64,000 bases of DNA from Acidobacteriota bacterium (GTDB taxonomy: Bacteria; Acidobacteriota; Terriglobia; Terriglobales; Acidobacteriaceae). The DNA is taken from assembly GCA_021818585.1 (NCBI GenBank), contig JAKATU010000044.1, positions 1 to 64,000 on the forward strand, written 5' to 3'. Numbering within the stretch: the stretch's first letter is position 1; each line of letters starts with the position of its first letter. Shown piece by piece: positions 10,501-18,640 of this stretch. Under the pieces are notes generated by a model. That model did not search any database, was not told the DNA's origin, and worked only from the letters and a program-made list of their open reading frames with translations. Position numbers and translations under genes: made by a program.

Positions 10501-11077
10501 CATTGCCCCCTTGGGATACGCCTGGAGCCAGATTCACAAATCCCAGTGCGCTTTTGGGCCCGCCAGACATCGCTATCGGCAACGAACTGTAGACCTTGTG
10601 CGGTATCTCTGTCTCCAGCGTTCCATTCACCGTGTCGATCTGAGGCGGGAGCCCGCTCACCGTGACTGTCTGGTCCGCTTGACCGACCTTCAGTTGCAAG
10701 TTCAAGCTTGCTGTGGAGAACGCCACTACCGTCACATTTTTCTGGATCAGTTTCTGGAATCCAGGCGCGTCGACCGTCACGCGGTATTCGGCCGGTTGCA
10801 AATTCGGAATCGCGTAAAGACCAGCACTGGTGGTATGCGCCGTGGTCGTGCTGCCGGTCTTAACATCAGTGGCCGTAACTGTCGCTGTCGGAACCACAGC
10901 TCCGGTTGGGTCCGTGACCGTTCCTTGGATCGAACCACTGCCCATTGTTTGCGCAAAATTTACTGCCGGGAACAGCATCGCACACACACAGAACAGAAAG
11001 AGGAGCCATCCGTAACTCCTGCACTTCGATCTCACCTTGCCTGCTTGGCCTCCAAACGCGTAGCTGGCAGAATTCAT
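7520..11077 (-). CDS. TonB-dependent receptor, Oar-like with carboxypeptidase-regulatory domain
   Basis: An outer-membrane receptor of about 1185 residues. After a signal peptide (WLLFLFCVCAMLFPAVNFAQ) comes a carboxypeptidase-regulatory-like beta-sandwich (SIQGTVTDPTGAVVPTATVT...YAIPNLQPAEYRV), then a plug-like region (VLTSGIPAYYQGDGVVNIVLKSGTNKFHGT) and a long beta-barrel rich in Asn, Ser and aromatic residues that ends in phenylalanine (FEAYLNF). The start at 11077 was chosen because GGAG lies nine bases upstream and the signal peptide follows; the frame stays open for another 49 codons. This Oar-like architecture is typical of Acidobacteria. No SusD partner is nearby. The ligand is unknown; a sulfatase lies behind the divergent promoter region. 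Confidence 0.93.
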   Translation of the reverse strand: MNSASYAFGGQAGKVRSKCRSYGWLLFLFCVCAMLFPAVNFAQTMGSGSIQGTVTDPTGAVVPTATVTATDVKTGSTTTAHTTSAGLYAIPNLQPAEYRVTVDAPGFQKLIQKNVTVVAFSTASLNLQLKVGQADQTVTVSGLPPQIDTVNGTLETEIPHKVYSSLPIAMSGGPKSALGFVNLAPGVSQGGNATFDLNGGAGEASQLYVNGMPASEVLIGGDLRTITGDTPLEAVSDFQVLTSGIPAYYQGDGVVNIVLKSGTNKFHGTVYENIRNTAFDAAGYFSAKTPVEHQNEFGVSVGGPILKNKMFFFFNYDGYRFVAGTNPVLYTIPTLAERQGDFSALPVPIYDPNTAQCVGNVCTRQPFPGNIIPQDRISPISKFLESALPAPINSSIVNNYLGSFNSGNNQNLFLGKLDYAITKSNHLSFVGQEGSLDQISIPAVGGALLPIPYVNGRTSNSTTSLYQVEDTQTINPNLVNIFGYQFNRFINPLQNVTTSGDWAAKAGLTGMPSGLASEDFPPVSFGGPNSPTSWATFNFSASIAFLDTDNEFQDNLQWVRGKHDLTFGGQFQFQSADQSEPSQITANNFSNGQTAGYSSAGVISSTNGNSYASYLLGDLASASLYDTNVPDVRGRFSNYALYLQDDWRTTRKLSVNLGLRYVVYNPFVEASNKLSFFNPTLANPAVDNFPGALEFAGNGTDSCNCRTPVITRHLNFEPRVGFAFSPKNGTVIRGSYSIMHFQSGALGGTTPNYGQLGYAASPSFTAANAGGVAAFNWNNGYPSYTHPPFFEPTLNTGFNTTTGPTGGGVTYADPQHAGYPSYTQYWNLTLQQQFTPSTAFSISYAGSSSRRLALVSGYGIYSNQLNPKYLQLGNLLLLPENAKNLAAAQAMMPGISVPYANFDGSIAQMLRPFPQYGGINDQIASYGRGHYDSMQVVAEHVMQHGLFFHVAYTWGREINDAGGEHARPNTAAGTRNAYDPNLDRTVSSSTPTQIFTGTLSYVLPIGQGHALSFRSARLNNLIGDWRLSVITNYSAGGFLGPFTSVCRLPAAGNCYADYNPSFAGAVRINGSYGSGAAEGGPKINPVPYINVNAFQDAAPYTYGTTPRHGAYGLRAPGNANESVAVDKTFPIWKGTSLRLRADAFNIFNRTQLGGIVTNIDSPAFGRVTQQVGQPRQLQFEAYLNF

Positions 11078-11259
11078 AGTTCTTTTCTCCTTAGTAATCA
11101 ATGCCGGAATAACCTCGTCTTTTACTTCGCTGCTCGCCTTGCCACGGCTCAGGGTTATGCTCTGCAGCGAGAAATGCGTTCTCATGAATCGGGACACCTG
11201 ATATGAAGTCGACTTTGACAACAAGCAAATTGTTTACCTATTGCAATAGCGACACACGG

Positions 11260-11306
11260 ACATTACGTGTCACGAACTGGCTTTGTCAACAGATTTTTGT
11301 CAACAG
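11260..11306 (-). promoter_or_regulatory. Possible promoter with duplicated TTGACA box upstream of the TonB receptor
   Basis: TTTGTCAACAG occurs twice on the plus strand, at 11282-11292 and 11296-11306, which gives two CTGTTGACAAA boxes 14 bases apart in the minus direction. The inner TTGACA is followed after 18 bases by a weak TAATGT. A transcript would have a leader of about 180 bases. The repeat itself is certain; the promoter role is a guess, and the pair could instead be an operator. Confidence 0.35.
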
Positions 11307-11309
11307 GCA

Positions 11310-12032
11310 CAACACCCTTTTACGCTAATCCATGATCGCTTGCATCACTCGATACTCGCATCAACCCAGACCATGGGGGGGGACACACCGCGCCCCGCAA
11401 AGTCCATGATCACGAAATTCAGGGAGCGAGTAAGGACGAGCCTGCCCAATCCCGAAAGTGAAACTGAAAACTTTCTGAAGTCGTCGATTAGAGTGCGTGC
11501 AATCCATTTCAGAAGAAAGCGAGAAACCGAATGAATTCCAGTAGTATGGTCAGACCTCTGGGCTACACTCAGCTACGCGCACTCAAGTAGTGGACCTCCT
11601 CCGAGAAGCCGATAAATAGTAGTCTTTTCATAGGCTCTTGCCCCTCACACTCGATTACCGACAACGGTCTTTGCTATGTAGTCAAACACTAAAAAGGTAT
11701 TCTCCTGGAGTCTCGTCGTAGGTGGTTGTACCAGTTTCAACTGGGAAATAAATTTCTTTTCGATCGTATTGCACGTGTGCTAGCTTAAATCGTCATGAAT
11801 CTTAGGTAATCGATCCCATCAATCGCGGCATCTCAAAATACCGCTACGATGATCGATCGCCTCGCTTGCACAGAGCACAGATGCAGTATCTACATCCTAT
11901 GCCGATTGCCTCATCCGTCCTCGAGACTGTAAGGCTCTTCTGTGCTTTCGGCCTAAGGTCTTACCACGTCGCTTATACCTGCAGCAGACTGCAACCTCAA
12001 TCCGTCATCAGTCATCCACACTGGAGAACAAT
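11310..12032. other. Long intergenic stretch without a recognised gene
   Basis: About 720 bases between the TonB receptor promoter region and the gene at 12033. It is richer in A/T than its surroundings and contains many stops in all frames. No tRNA-like fold, clear terminator or protein relic was recognised. It presumably contains the promoter of the 12033-14433 pair. Confidence 0.5.
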
Positions 12033-12872
12033 ATGGCAGCTATCATCAACGACTTTGCATTCCTGAGCGAAGTCAGCGACTTCAGCCTGCGAGGCCTGAA
12101 AGGACTCACGACCGAATACGTTCCGCCTCCGCTTGGCAAATTCCATCCGGAGGGCTCCTGGAGCCAGTCTTACGCGATGTACGTGCTCATCCCTCACGGG
12201 GCAAGACGCGTCGGAGAGTTCACTCTCGTGCGTAAGCCCAAAGCGGCAGGCGGCTTCACTCTGGACGTGCATACGCGCCGCCTGTCTGTTTCCGGCTACT
12301 CCCACTTTCAGCGCGCTGAAATTCACTGCAAGAGTGACGCACTGGCCTCCCCCGTTTCCTGGTTATTTGACACAAAGCTTGCGAAAAAACCCACCGATCC
12401 GCCATATCTGCAAAGCGGCCGACGACGTACTGGCGCAGTCCGCGATGGTGCGCTCTTCATCCGCGACAACATTCGCACAGCACGCACACCACTGGAGGGG
12501 GCTTACGGCAATGAATGGACCATGCTGGAAGCGGTGCAACGGCTGCCACGTGAAAAGACCCCGACCATGCACTATACGCTTATCGACGAGTACGACACCC
12601 CGCAGCCTGAACACACTCTCGAATACCGGGATCAGGTCACCGTCCCGCTGAAAGGCGGACACGTCGATCTCCATAGCTACTGCGACATCGGCAGAGCCGT
12701 AATCCCCACCACCTACTGGGTCGACGATCATAACCGCCTGCTATTTGTCTGCACCGGTTTGCAGGTCTACGCCCTGAACATAGCCAACGGAAAGACCGGC
12801 ATCTGCCCGCCTCACTATATTTCTTCGGTGGGCCCCAACCCGATAGGGAGAGATGGTAATGCCAAACAATAA
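12033..12872 (+). CDS. Unrecognised protein translationally coupled to a sulfatase
   Basis: 279 residues, without signal peptide or membrane segment. The family was not recognised. The sequence looks like a beta-rich soluble protein: YVPPPLGKFHPEGSW near residue 30, GEFTLVRKPKAAGGFTLDV, then EWTMLEAVQRLP, YTLIDEYDTPQPEHTL, and a C-terminal DLHSYCDIGRAVIPTTYWVDDHNRLLFVCTGLQVYALN. Its 3' end overlaps the sulfatase start by 14 to 20 bases, so the two are probably made from one transcript and act on the same compound. A role in handling the sulfatase substrate or product is inference. Confidence 0.75.
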   Translation: MAAIINDFAFLSEVSDFSLRGLKGLTTEYVPPPLGKFHPEGSWSQSYAMYVLIPHGARRVGEFTLVRKPKAAGGFTLDVHTRRLSVSGYSHFQRAEIHCKSDALASPVSWLFDTKLAKKPTDPPYLQSGRRRTGAVRDGALFIRDNIRTARTPLEGAYGNEWTMLEAVQRLPREKTPTMHYTLIDEYDTPQPEHTLEYRDQVTVPLKGGHVDLHSYCDIGRAVIPTTYWVDDHNRLLFVCTGLQVYALNIANGKTGICPPHYISSVGPNPIGRDGNAKQ

Positions 12873-14433
12873 ATCTTTGTCCCCCCAGAAGACTTCCTCC
12901 GATACACCTTCAGGGCAAGTGGATTCGTCGATCTCGCGCCGCAGTTTCATCAAGGCTGGCGCAGCCATTGGCGGTGTTTCCATGCTGGATCACCCCTCTG
13001 TGGCATCTGCTCTGACCAAAGCCGGAAACACAGCAAGAGCCAAAAAGCCCAACATCATCATTATCATTTCAGATCAACTCAACATCGACGCCATTGCCCA
13101 CTACAAGGATCACTATAGGGATCCGGCCTACGGTGGTCACTGGCTCAAAACTCCGCATCTTGACCGGCTCGCGCAGGAGGGCTATTCGTTTATTGAATCC
13201 CATACGCCCGATCCGCTCTGTTCCCCCTCACGCTCGTGCATGTTCACCGGTCGCATGGCGATCGAAACCGGGGTCGTGCAACTCAACATCGGCATTGATA
13301 AACACATCCCAAACATGGGGCAATGGTTCGAGCAGCACTCAGACTACCGCCGTGTCTACTGCGGCAAATGGCACGCTGGCGGACACTGGAACTATCCCGA
13401 TGTCAGTGGCCCGCGCAAAATTCCCGGCTTTGAAACCCTCCCTGTCGGCGGTTCCGGCATGGGCATCTATGCCGACCCCCAGGTATCCAACAGCTCGGCA
13501 TCCTACATCGCAAACGACCACGGCAAAACACCCTACCTGCTCGTCGCAAGCCTCATGAATCCACACGACATCTGCTACTGGGCGACCAATCTCGACGGCA
13601 AGCGGTGCACTCCTGAAAAGGACATCTACCACCTCGGCGAAAAACTGCCAATCCTGCCCCCAAACTTCCACTACCACTTCAAGGAGCCGTACGGCGAACA
13701 CCGCTACACCGGCTTCCACAGTCATACACAGTGGCGCAACTACACCTACGACTACTACCGCATGGTTGAGGATATCGACGAGCATGTCGGTCGCATCATG
13801 AGCGCCGTTCGCGAGCGCAATGACGACACCGTGGTCATCTTTACCTCTGACCATGGTGAAGGACTCGGTCGCCACCAGCGAATCGAAAAATGGCATCCCT
13901 ATCAGTCCTCAGTAAAAGTTCCCTTCATCGTATGGAGTCCCAATCGGGTGAAGCCGGGTGTTCTCGACACCGAGCACATGATCACCAATGTGGACATCAT
14001 GCCCACGGTCTGCAACTACGCCGGCATTGAGCCCCCACCGTTATATCGAGGTCTGAACCTCCGACCCATTGTCGACAAACTGGGAGAAGGGGTTCAAACA
14101 TGGCGCGACAATGTTTACTCCAACTGGCAGGTCACCGGGCGCAATATCCGCACCAAGCGATACAAGTGGGCCATGCGCTACCAATACTCCGGCAACTTCA
14201 AAAAGCCCTTCGTCCGCAAGTCAGATGGAGAGCACACGCAGTTTATTCCCGGCCACGGTGAAGACTTTGCCGAGTACCCCAACCAACTCCTCTTTGACCT
14301 TGAAAACGACCCCTGGGAACTGAACAACCTCGCCGATGATCCGCAGTACGCATCGGTCATCAAACACCATCGCGAAATACTACGCGATTGGGAGGCCAAA
14401 CTGATCCCCGGCGTAAATTACGACCGCAATTGA
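12859..14433 (+). CDS. Tat-exported sulfatase
   Basis: About 524 residues. A twin-arginine signal (SRRSFIKAGAAIGG) precedes the type I sulfatase domain. IIIIISDQLNID holds the first metal ligands, and the formylglycine site is CSPSR in DPLCSPSRSCMFTGR, the Cys-type motif that needs a formylglycine-generating enzyme. FTSDHGEGLGRHQ and KWHPYQSS supply further active-site residues, and a late ELNNLADDP is common in this family. It would cleave sulfate esters in the periplasm. The ATG at 12859 is preferred over 12853 because AGGGAG then sits eight bases upstream. No maturase gene is in the window. Confidence 0.92.
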   Translation: MPNNKSLSPQKTSSDTPSGQVDSSISRRSFIKAGAAIGGVSMLDHPSVASALTKAGNTARAKKPNIIIIISDQLNIDAIAHYKDHYRDPAYGGHWLKTPHLDRLAQEGYSFIESHTPDPLCSPSRSCMFTGRMAIETGVVQLNIGIDKHIPNMGQWFEQHSDYRRVYCGKWHAGGHWNYPDVSGPRKIPGFETLPVGGSGMGIYADPQVSNSSASYIANDHGKTPYLLVASLMNPHDICYWATNLDGKRCTPEKDIYHLGEKLPILPPNFHYHFKEPYGEHRYTGFHSHTQWRNYTYDYYRMVEDIDEHVGRIMSAVRERNDDTVVIFTSDHGEGLGRHQRIEKWHPYQSSVKVPFIVWSPNRVKPGVLDTEHMITNVDIMPTVCNYAGIEPPPLYRGLNLRPIVDKLGEGVQTWRDNVYSNWQVTGRNIRTKRYKWAMRYQYSGNFKKPFVRKSDGEHTQFIPGHGEDFAEYPNQLLFDLENDPWELNNLADDPQYASVIKHHREILRDWEAKLIPGVNYDRN

Positions 14434-14577
14434 TCGAATCTCACTGGTTTCTTTCGCTGTGAATCGGACGACCTTTTCCATATTGAGGGACTCTTGTGCA
14501 GTGCGCACGCCAGTCTGGTCCGCAAACATTGATCTTGCCCTCAAAATGCATATCCCATAACTGAGCAGGTTTGGGGA

Positions 14578-14960
14578 TTATATCCCGGTGGTCGTCGTGG
14601 CGGTGGAAGTGTGGGAATCGCCGGAGGCGGTTCCCAAGGTCTGTGGGAAGAGTGGGAGAAACGGCTTCATCGTTTCTTCCATGCTTTCCAGCAGACTGTC
14701 AGTTCCACGGCCCTGCTGTTTCTGCTTCCAGTCCTGTTCATACTGCGCAGGGCTGACGTAGTTCAGCGTGGAGTGCATGCGCTGGCGGTTAAACCAGAGC
14801 AGCCAGTCGAGCACTGCGTCCTTCGCCACACGGACGATTGGGAACTGTTCACCGTGCAGTCGTTCCACCTTCAGCGATCCAAACAGTGTCTCGGCTACAC
14901 CGTTGTCCCAGCAGTTGCCCCTGCGGCTCACAGAGCCGGTTCCGCAAAATCGGACAGGGG
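14578..14960 (-). pseudogene. IS3-family transposase OrfB, 3' fragment
   Basis: The minus strand reads SRRGNCWDNGVAETLFGSLK...ERLHGEQFP and WFNRQRMHSTLNYVSPAQYE, the hallmark C-terminal end of IS3-family OrfB integrase domains, including the Glu of the DDE triad within NGVAETLF. The N-terminal half is missing: upstream of about 14960 the frame no longer resembles a transposase. It lies head to head with a second, different IS3 fragment on the plus strand. Confidence 0.8.
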
Positions 14961-15016
14961 TTTCAGTGGAGGTTCTGCTCTTTGTCAGCCTGGGACGGCT
15001 GAGTAGAGGAGAGCAG

Positions 15017-15565
15017 ATGAGCAGACGTCCGCGCAGGAACCACACAGCGGCTTTCCAGGCGAAGGTTGCCCTGGCCGCAGTCAAGGGCGAGAAGACGCTG
15101 GCCGAGCAGTTCGACATTCATCCCAACCAGATCACGCAGTGGAAGACGCAGTTGCTGGAGGGCGCCGCCGGAGTCTTCGGCGAGACCCGTGCGGAGCAGG
15201 CCGCGCCGGTCGATCTTAAGGTGCTGCATGCCAAGATCGACGAGTTGCATCTGAACTATCCCTTTGCCGGCAGCCGCATGCTGCGCGATCTGCTCGGTCA
15301 TCAGGGCCTGGACGTAGGTCGCCGGCACATCCGAACGCGGATGCGGCGGATGGGGATCGAGGCCATCTATCGCCGGCCGAGCACCTCGAAACCCGCGCCA
15401 GGACACGGGATCGATCCCTATCTGCTGCGCGGGCCGGCCATCACGCGGCCCAGTCAGGCCTGGGCCATGGACATCACGTACATCCCCATGGCGCGTGGGT
15501 TCGTCTATCTGGCCGCGGTGGTCGATTGCTTCAGCCGTCGCGTGCCGGAACCCATAACAGCCTAA
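15017..15565 (+). pseudogene. IS3-family OrfA-OrfB deletion remnant
   Basis: The frame starts like a normal IS3 OrfA (KVALAAVKGEKTLAEQFDIHPNQITQWK) with AGGAGAG upstream. It then jumps from LKVLHAKI straight to the OrfB piece DELHLNYPFAGSRMLRDLL, so the end of OrfA and the start of OrfB are deleted in frame. The integrase domain begins (AWAMDITYIPMARGFVYLAAVVDCFSRRV) and contains the first Asp of the DDE triad, but is cut off at about 15545 and ends in foreign residues. It cannot encode an active transposase. Confidence 0.82.
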
Positions 15566-15695
15566 AAGCAAAAACAAGAGCAAGAACTTCCACTTAAGAA
15601 AAAGCAAAAACTGCCCGAACTATCGGTACCACCTCACCATCGCGGGAACCGAAGGTTCTCGCACGTCGACTGTATGTGGGCCGCCCTACCGAATT

Positions 15696-17705
15696 GTGAA
15701 TGGAATCGATGAACCAACTTGCAAGCAGGAGACGGTCTATGATACCGGTGGAGTCACGCTGACGGTGAACGGTGTGACGTCTGCAACGACGAGCTACGGG
15801 GCCACTTCGACGCCGAACACCATTGCGAGTGGATTGGCGGCTGGAATCGCGTCTGGCTCGCCGGTGAGCATTTCCGCTCAAAATGACACTATCCAGTTGA
15901 CATCAACAACCACAGGCTCGGGCACCAATTACTCTTATTCACTTAGCTTCAGCAGTACAGATGGGTTCTCACCTTCGTCATTTTCGGCAAGTCCGTCCTC
16001 TGGCGCATTGACGGGTGGAGCGGACGCACAGACCCAGACCACAGGAACGCCAGTCTATTACTACGATTTGGCCTACGATCCGGATAGCAATGTCGTCGGG
16101 TACGGCGACCAGATCATGGGTACCTGGGCCTTCACCTATGACACGCTGAATCGTTTGGCCACGGCGACCCAAGGTGCGGCTCCGACGCCTCCTGCTGGAC
16201 TCACGAACGTTGCCCAGAGCTATTTCCCAAACTACTGCTGGAGTTACGACCAGTGGGGGAATCGCACCCAGCAGTATGGTTCAAGCACTTCCGTTCCATC
16301 CGGATCGGGAGGGGCGACGATTTGCGACTCCCAGCAGCCGAGCTTCTCGTATAACACGAAAAATCAGATTATTAGCTCGCCGACGGGCGCTCCGCAATAC
16401 GACGCTGCCGGGGACATTACTACTGGGACTTCTGATAACTCTTATCTGTATGACGCGGAGGGCCGAATTTGCTCGGTGAATAAGGCTGGCGTCATGACGG
16501 GGTATGTGTATGACGCCAGTGGGAATCGCGTGGCGAAAGGCCCGATTACGATGAGCACCAGTTGCGATCCAACAACAAACGGGTTTGAGGGGAGTGGGCA
16601 GGAGAGCGACTACATCCAGAATCAGTCCGGGCAGACGGTCACGAAGACCACCATGGGTTCGAATGGCGCGATGCAGTGGGATTACACGAATGTATATGCC
16701 GACGGGCAGTTGTTTGCCACGTATGATTCCTCGCTTGAGGGGAATGCGGGGCTGTATTTCCTGCTGAACGATTGGCTGGGGACGCGGCGGGAGACGACCA
16801 ACGATGCGGGCGTGGTCGAGCAGATCTGCGCCAGCCTGCCGTATGGCGATGGGACAAACTGTTCCCAAGCTGCGAATGTGCCCAATGAGCAACACTTTAC
16901 CGGGAAGACGCATGACTCGGAGTCGGGGCTGGATTACTTCGGGGCCAGATACTACGCCAGTAACGATGCGCGGTTCATGAGCCCGGACAGCGGAGCATCC
17001 CCGATACTTGGCGTCCCGCTGCCCTACGCTTATCTGCGAAACCCTCAGAGTTTGAATCTGTACAGCTACGTGCTGAACAACCCGTTGGGCGGCGTCGATC
17101 CGGATGGACATGACTGCGTGGTTCAGACCATTACTGGCGATAACACAGAGAGAGTCACAGACTACTCAGGCACATGCAGCGGAATCACTGTGGGGGATGG
17201 ACAGTCGAAGACTTATGTAGCAGGCAAGGTCGATTTTGGAACAATTCGATCAGATGGATCCGGTGGAATTACATTCTCGTATACCCCTTATAACCAAAGC
17301 GACAGCTCAGGGACGGCGGATCTGAATGGGGCGCCGTTCCCGAATCGCCCTGCACTCGATCCCAATTTTGGCAACAACGCCTCTGCCGAAGGATATTTCC
17401 GGCCAGCATCGCAAGTGGTCGATACAGCGGGCGCAGTGGAAGGAATAGCGCTCGGTGCAGTCTCTTTGCCTGAAGACGCGGTTGCAGGATTATTAAGAGC
17501 ACCAGAATCAGCCGGACTAGCCGGCCAGAAGATCGTTGCATACCTTGAGTCGCGGGGTATTCCCGCATTCTCCGCCCTACGAATCGCTACTAAGCTGGTA
17601 ATCAAATACCCCAAGATACGGATGGGAATCCACGCTACCAGATTTTATCTGCACAAGATAAACCAGATGGTCACAAGTTATGAGGATTCTCATCAGGGTC
17701 AATAG
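15696..17705 (+). CDS. Rhs/YD-repeat protein, 5'-truncated, with variable C-terminal tip
   Basis: 669 residues are open from a GTG, but the same frame stays plausible back to about 15610, so the true gene was longer and lost its 5' end at the IS patch. It contains YD-type repeats (YDLAYDPDSNVVGYGDQ, FTYDTLNRL, YLYDAEGRI, YVYDASGNRV), the Rhs-associated core (LLNDWLGTRRETT, LDYFGARYYASNDARFMSPD, LNLYSYVLNNPLGGVDPDGHD), and after the DPDG border at about 17095 a tip of roughly 200 residues unlike any toxin I recognise. Family knowledge predicts a contact-delivered or secreted toxin in this position. A small membrane protein gene follows after two bases and is a natural immunity candidate. Confidence 0.85.
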   Translation: MNGIDEPTCKQETVYDTGGVTLTVNGVTSATTSYGATSTPNTIASGLAAGIASGSPVSISAQNDTIQLTSTTTGSGTNYSYSLSFSSTDGFSPSSFSASPSSGALTGGADAQTQTTGTPVYYYDLAYDPDSNVVGYGDQIMGTWAFTYDTLNRLATATQGAAPTPPAGLTNVAQSYFPNYCWSYDQWGNRTQQYGSSTSVPSGSGGATICDSQQPSFSYNTKNQIISSPTGAPQYDAAGDITTGTSDNSYLYDAEGRICSVNKAGVMTGYVYDASGNRVAKGPITMSTSCDPTTNGFEGSGQESDYIQNQSGQTVTKTTMGSNGAMQWDYTNVYADGQLFATYDSSLEGNAGLYFLLNDWLGTRRETTNDAGVVEQICASLPYGDGTNCSQAANVPNEQHFTGKTHDSESGLDYFGARYYASNDARFMSPDSGASPILGVPLPYAYLRNPQSLNLYSYVLNNPLGGVDPDGHDCVVQTITGDNTERVTDYSGTCSGITVGDGQSKTYVAGKVDFGTIRSDGSGGITFSYTPYNQSDSSGTADLNGAPFPNRPALDPNFGNNASAEGYFRPASQVVDTAGAVEGIALGAVSLPEDAVAGLLRAPESAGLAGQKIVAYLESRGIPAFSALRIATKLVIKYPKIRMGIHATRFYLHKINQMVTSYEDSHQGQ

Positions 17706-17707
17706 CC

Positions 17708-18091
17708 ATGAACAACCGTGATCAAGCGAAAAACCAATCAGAAGGCCGGATCCCGCCCGGGATTTGCCCCATATGCCGGAATCCGGTTGCTCGCTCCGTA
17801 ATAGTTGCCACCAAAGAGTTTCCCTGCCCCAACTGCTACCGCCTCATCAGAACAACCGCCTTACTCCGCAACGGCCTGAACTGGCTTTCCATCAGCGGTG
17901 CCACGCTAGCCGCTTGGCTACTGCCATGGCCTTGGCTCATAAAAATCCTCATATGGCCACTTATTCGGTGGTGCTTACTCGTCGCTTTGATAACTCTGAC
18001 CATGATGACGTGGAATCCACAGCTTGTGGAGTTCTACGGAGGCCCCGTCAAAAAAGATGGACCGTTTCAGACGCTGGACCTGGACAAGTAG
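17708..18091 (+). CDS. Small membrane protein with zinc-ribbon-like N-terminus, putative Rhs immunity protein
   Basis: 127 residues. The first half has two CxxC pairs, CPICRNP and CPNCYR, which look like a small zinc ribbon. The second half holds hydrophobic stretches (WLSISGATLAAWLLPWPWLIKILIWPLIRWCLLVALITL) fit for two membrane helices. It begins two bases after the Rhs stop codon, the position where immunity genes of Rhs tips normally sit. No family was recognised, so the immunity role rests on position alone. Confidence 0.6.
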   Translation: MNNRDQAKNQSEGRIPPGICPICRNPVARSVIVATKEFPCPNCYRLIRTTALLRNGLNWLSISGATLAAWLLPWPWLIKILIWPLIRWCLLVALITLTMMTWNPQLVEFYGGPVKKDGPFQTLDLDK

Positions 18092-18155
18092 GCTTCCCGG
18101 CCTTACCTGGGATGGCAGAGTTCGACAGCGAAAAAGCCCCAGCGGAGGTATCATC

Positions 18156-18440
18156 ATGAGTATGGCAGTGATCCACATCTCGGAAGCCGAGGCGGCCCGC
18201 GACTTCGCGGCCCTGCTGGCCCGTGTCCGCGCCGGGGAGGAGATCGTCATCGAAAGTGATGCCCCCGCCGTCGTGCTCCGTGTTGCGGTTCCCGCTGGCC
18301 CCGGCCGTCTGCTCTCCGAAGTCATCGCCGCCGCCGAGTCGCGCGGCTCTTCGGCCCGGCTCGATGGCAGCTTCGCCCACGATCTGGAAGAGGCCGTCAA
18401 CAGCCATCCCGAGCCGCTGGAACCTCCCTCATGGAACTAG
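18156..18440 (+). CDS. Phd/YefM-type antitoxin, apparently without its toxin
   Basis: 94 residues starting MSMAVIHISEAEAARDFAALLARVRAGEEIVIES, the N-terminal DNA-binding pattern of the prevent-host-death antitoxins, followed by a short toxin-binding tail. GGAGG lies seven bases before the ATG and supports this start over the longer frame that opens at 18024. In complete modules a PIN-type (VapC) toxin gene overlaps or follows directly. Here an ATG at 18431 opens only seven codons before a stop, followed by a palindrome, so the toxin appears to be lost. Confidence 0.75.
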   Translation: MSMAVIHISEAEAARDFAALLARVRAGEEIVIESDAPAVVLRVAVPAGPGRLLSEVIAAAESRGSSARLDGSFAHDLEEAVNSHPEPLEPPSWN

Positions 18441-18470
18441 CGAGGCGGGGTTGATCGAATGGGCGGGTGG

Positions 18471-18494
18471 CCCACTCAAGCGTGCTTGAGTGGG
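18471..18494. repeat. REP-like palindrome
   Basis: A perfect 10-base stem, CCCACTCAAG and CTTGAGTGGG, around CGTG, preceded by GGTGG. The same stem sequence recurs at 42151-42177. Confidence 0.7.
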
Positions 18495-18640
18495 GGACAG
18501 AATGACCTAAGCGAAAACCGCGTCATGGGGTCGAGAGCAGAACTCCTGCACCGCATCCGGGCATCGACGAGCGTAACTCCACGCTGGTTATAGGCTTCCG
18601 CGCCAGCCTGGCCCTCGATGCCGTCCGACAGTCTGAGCGG

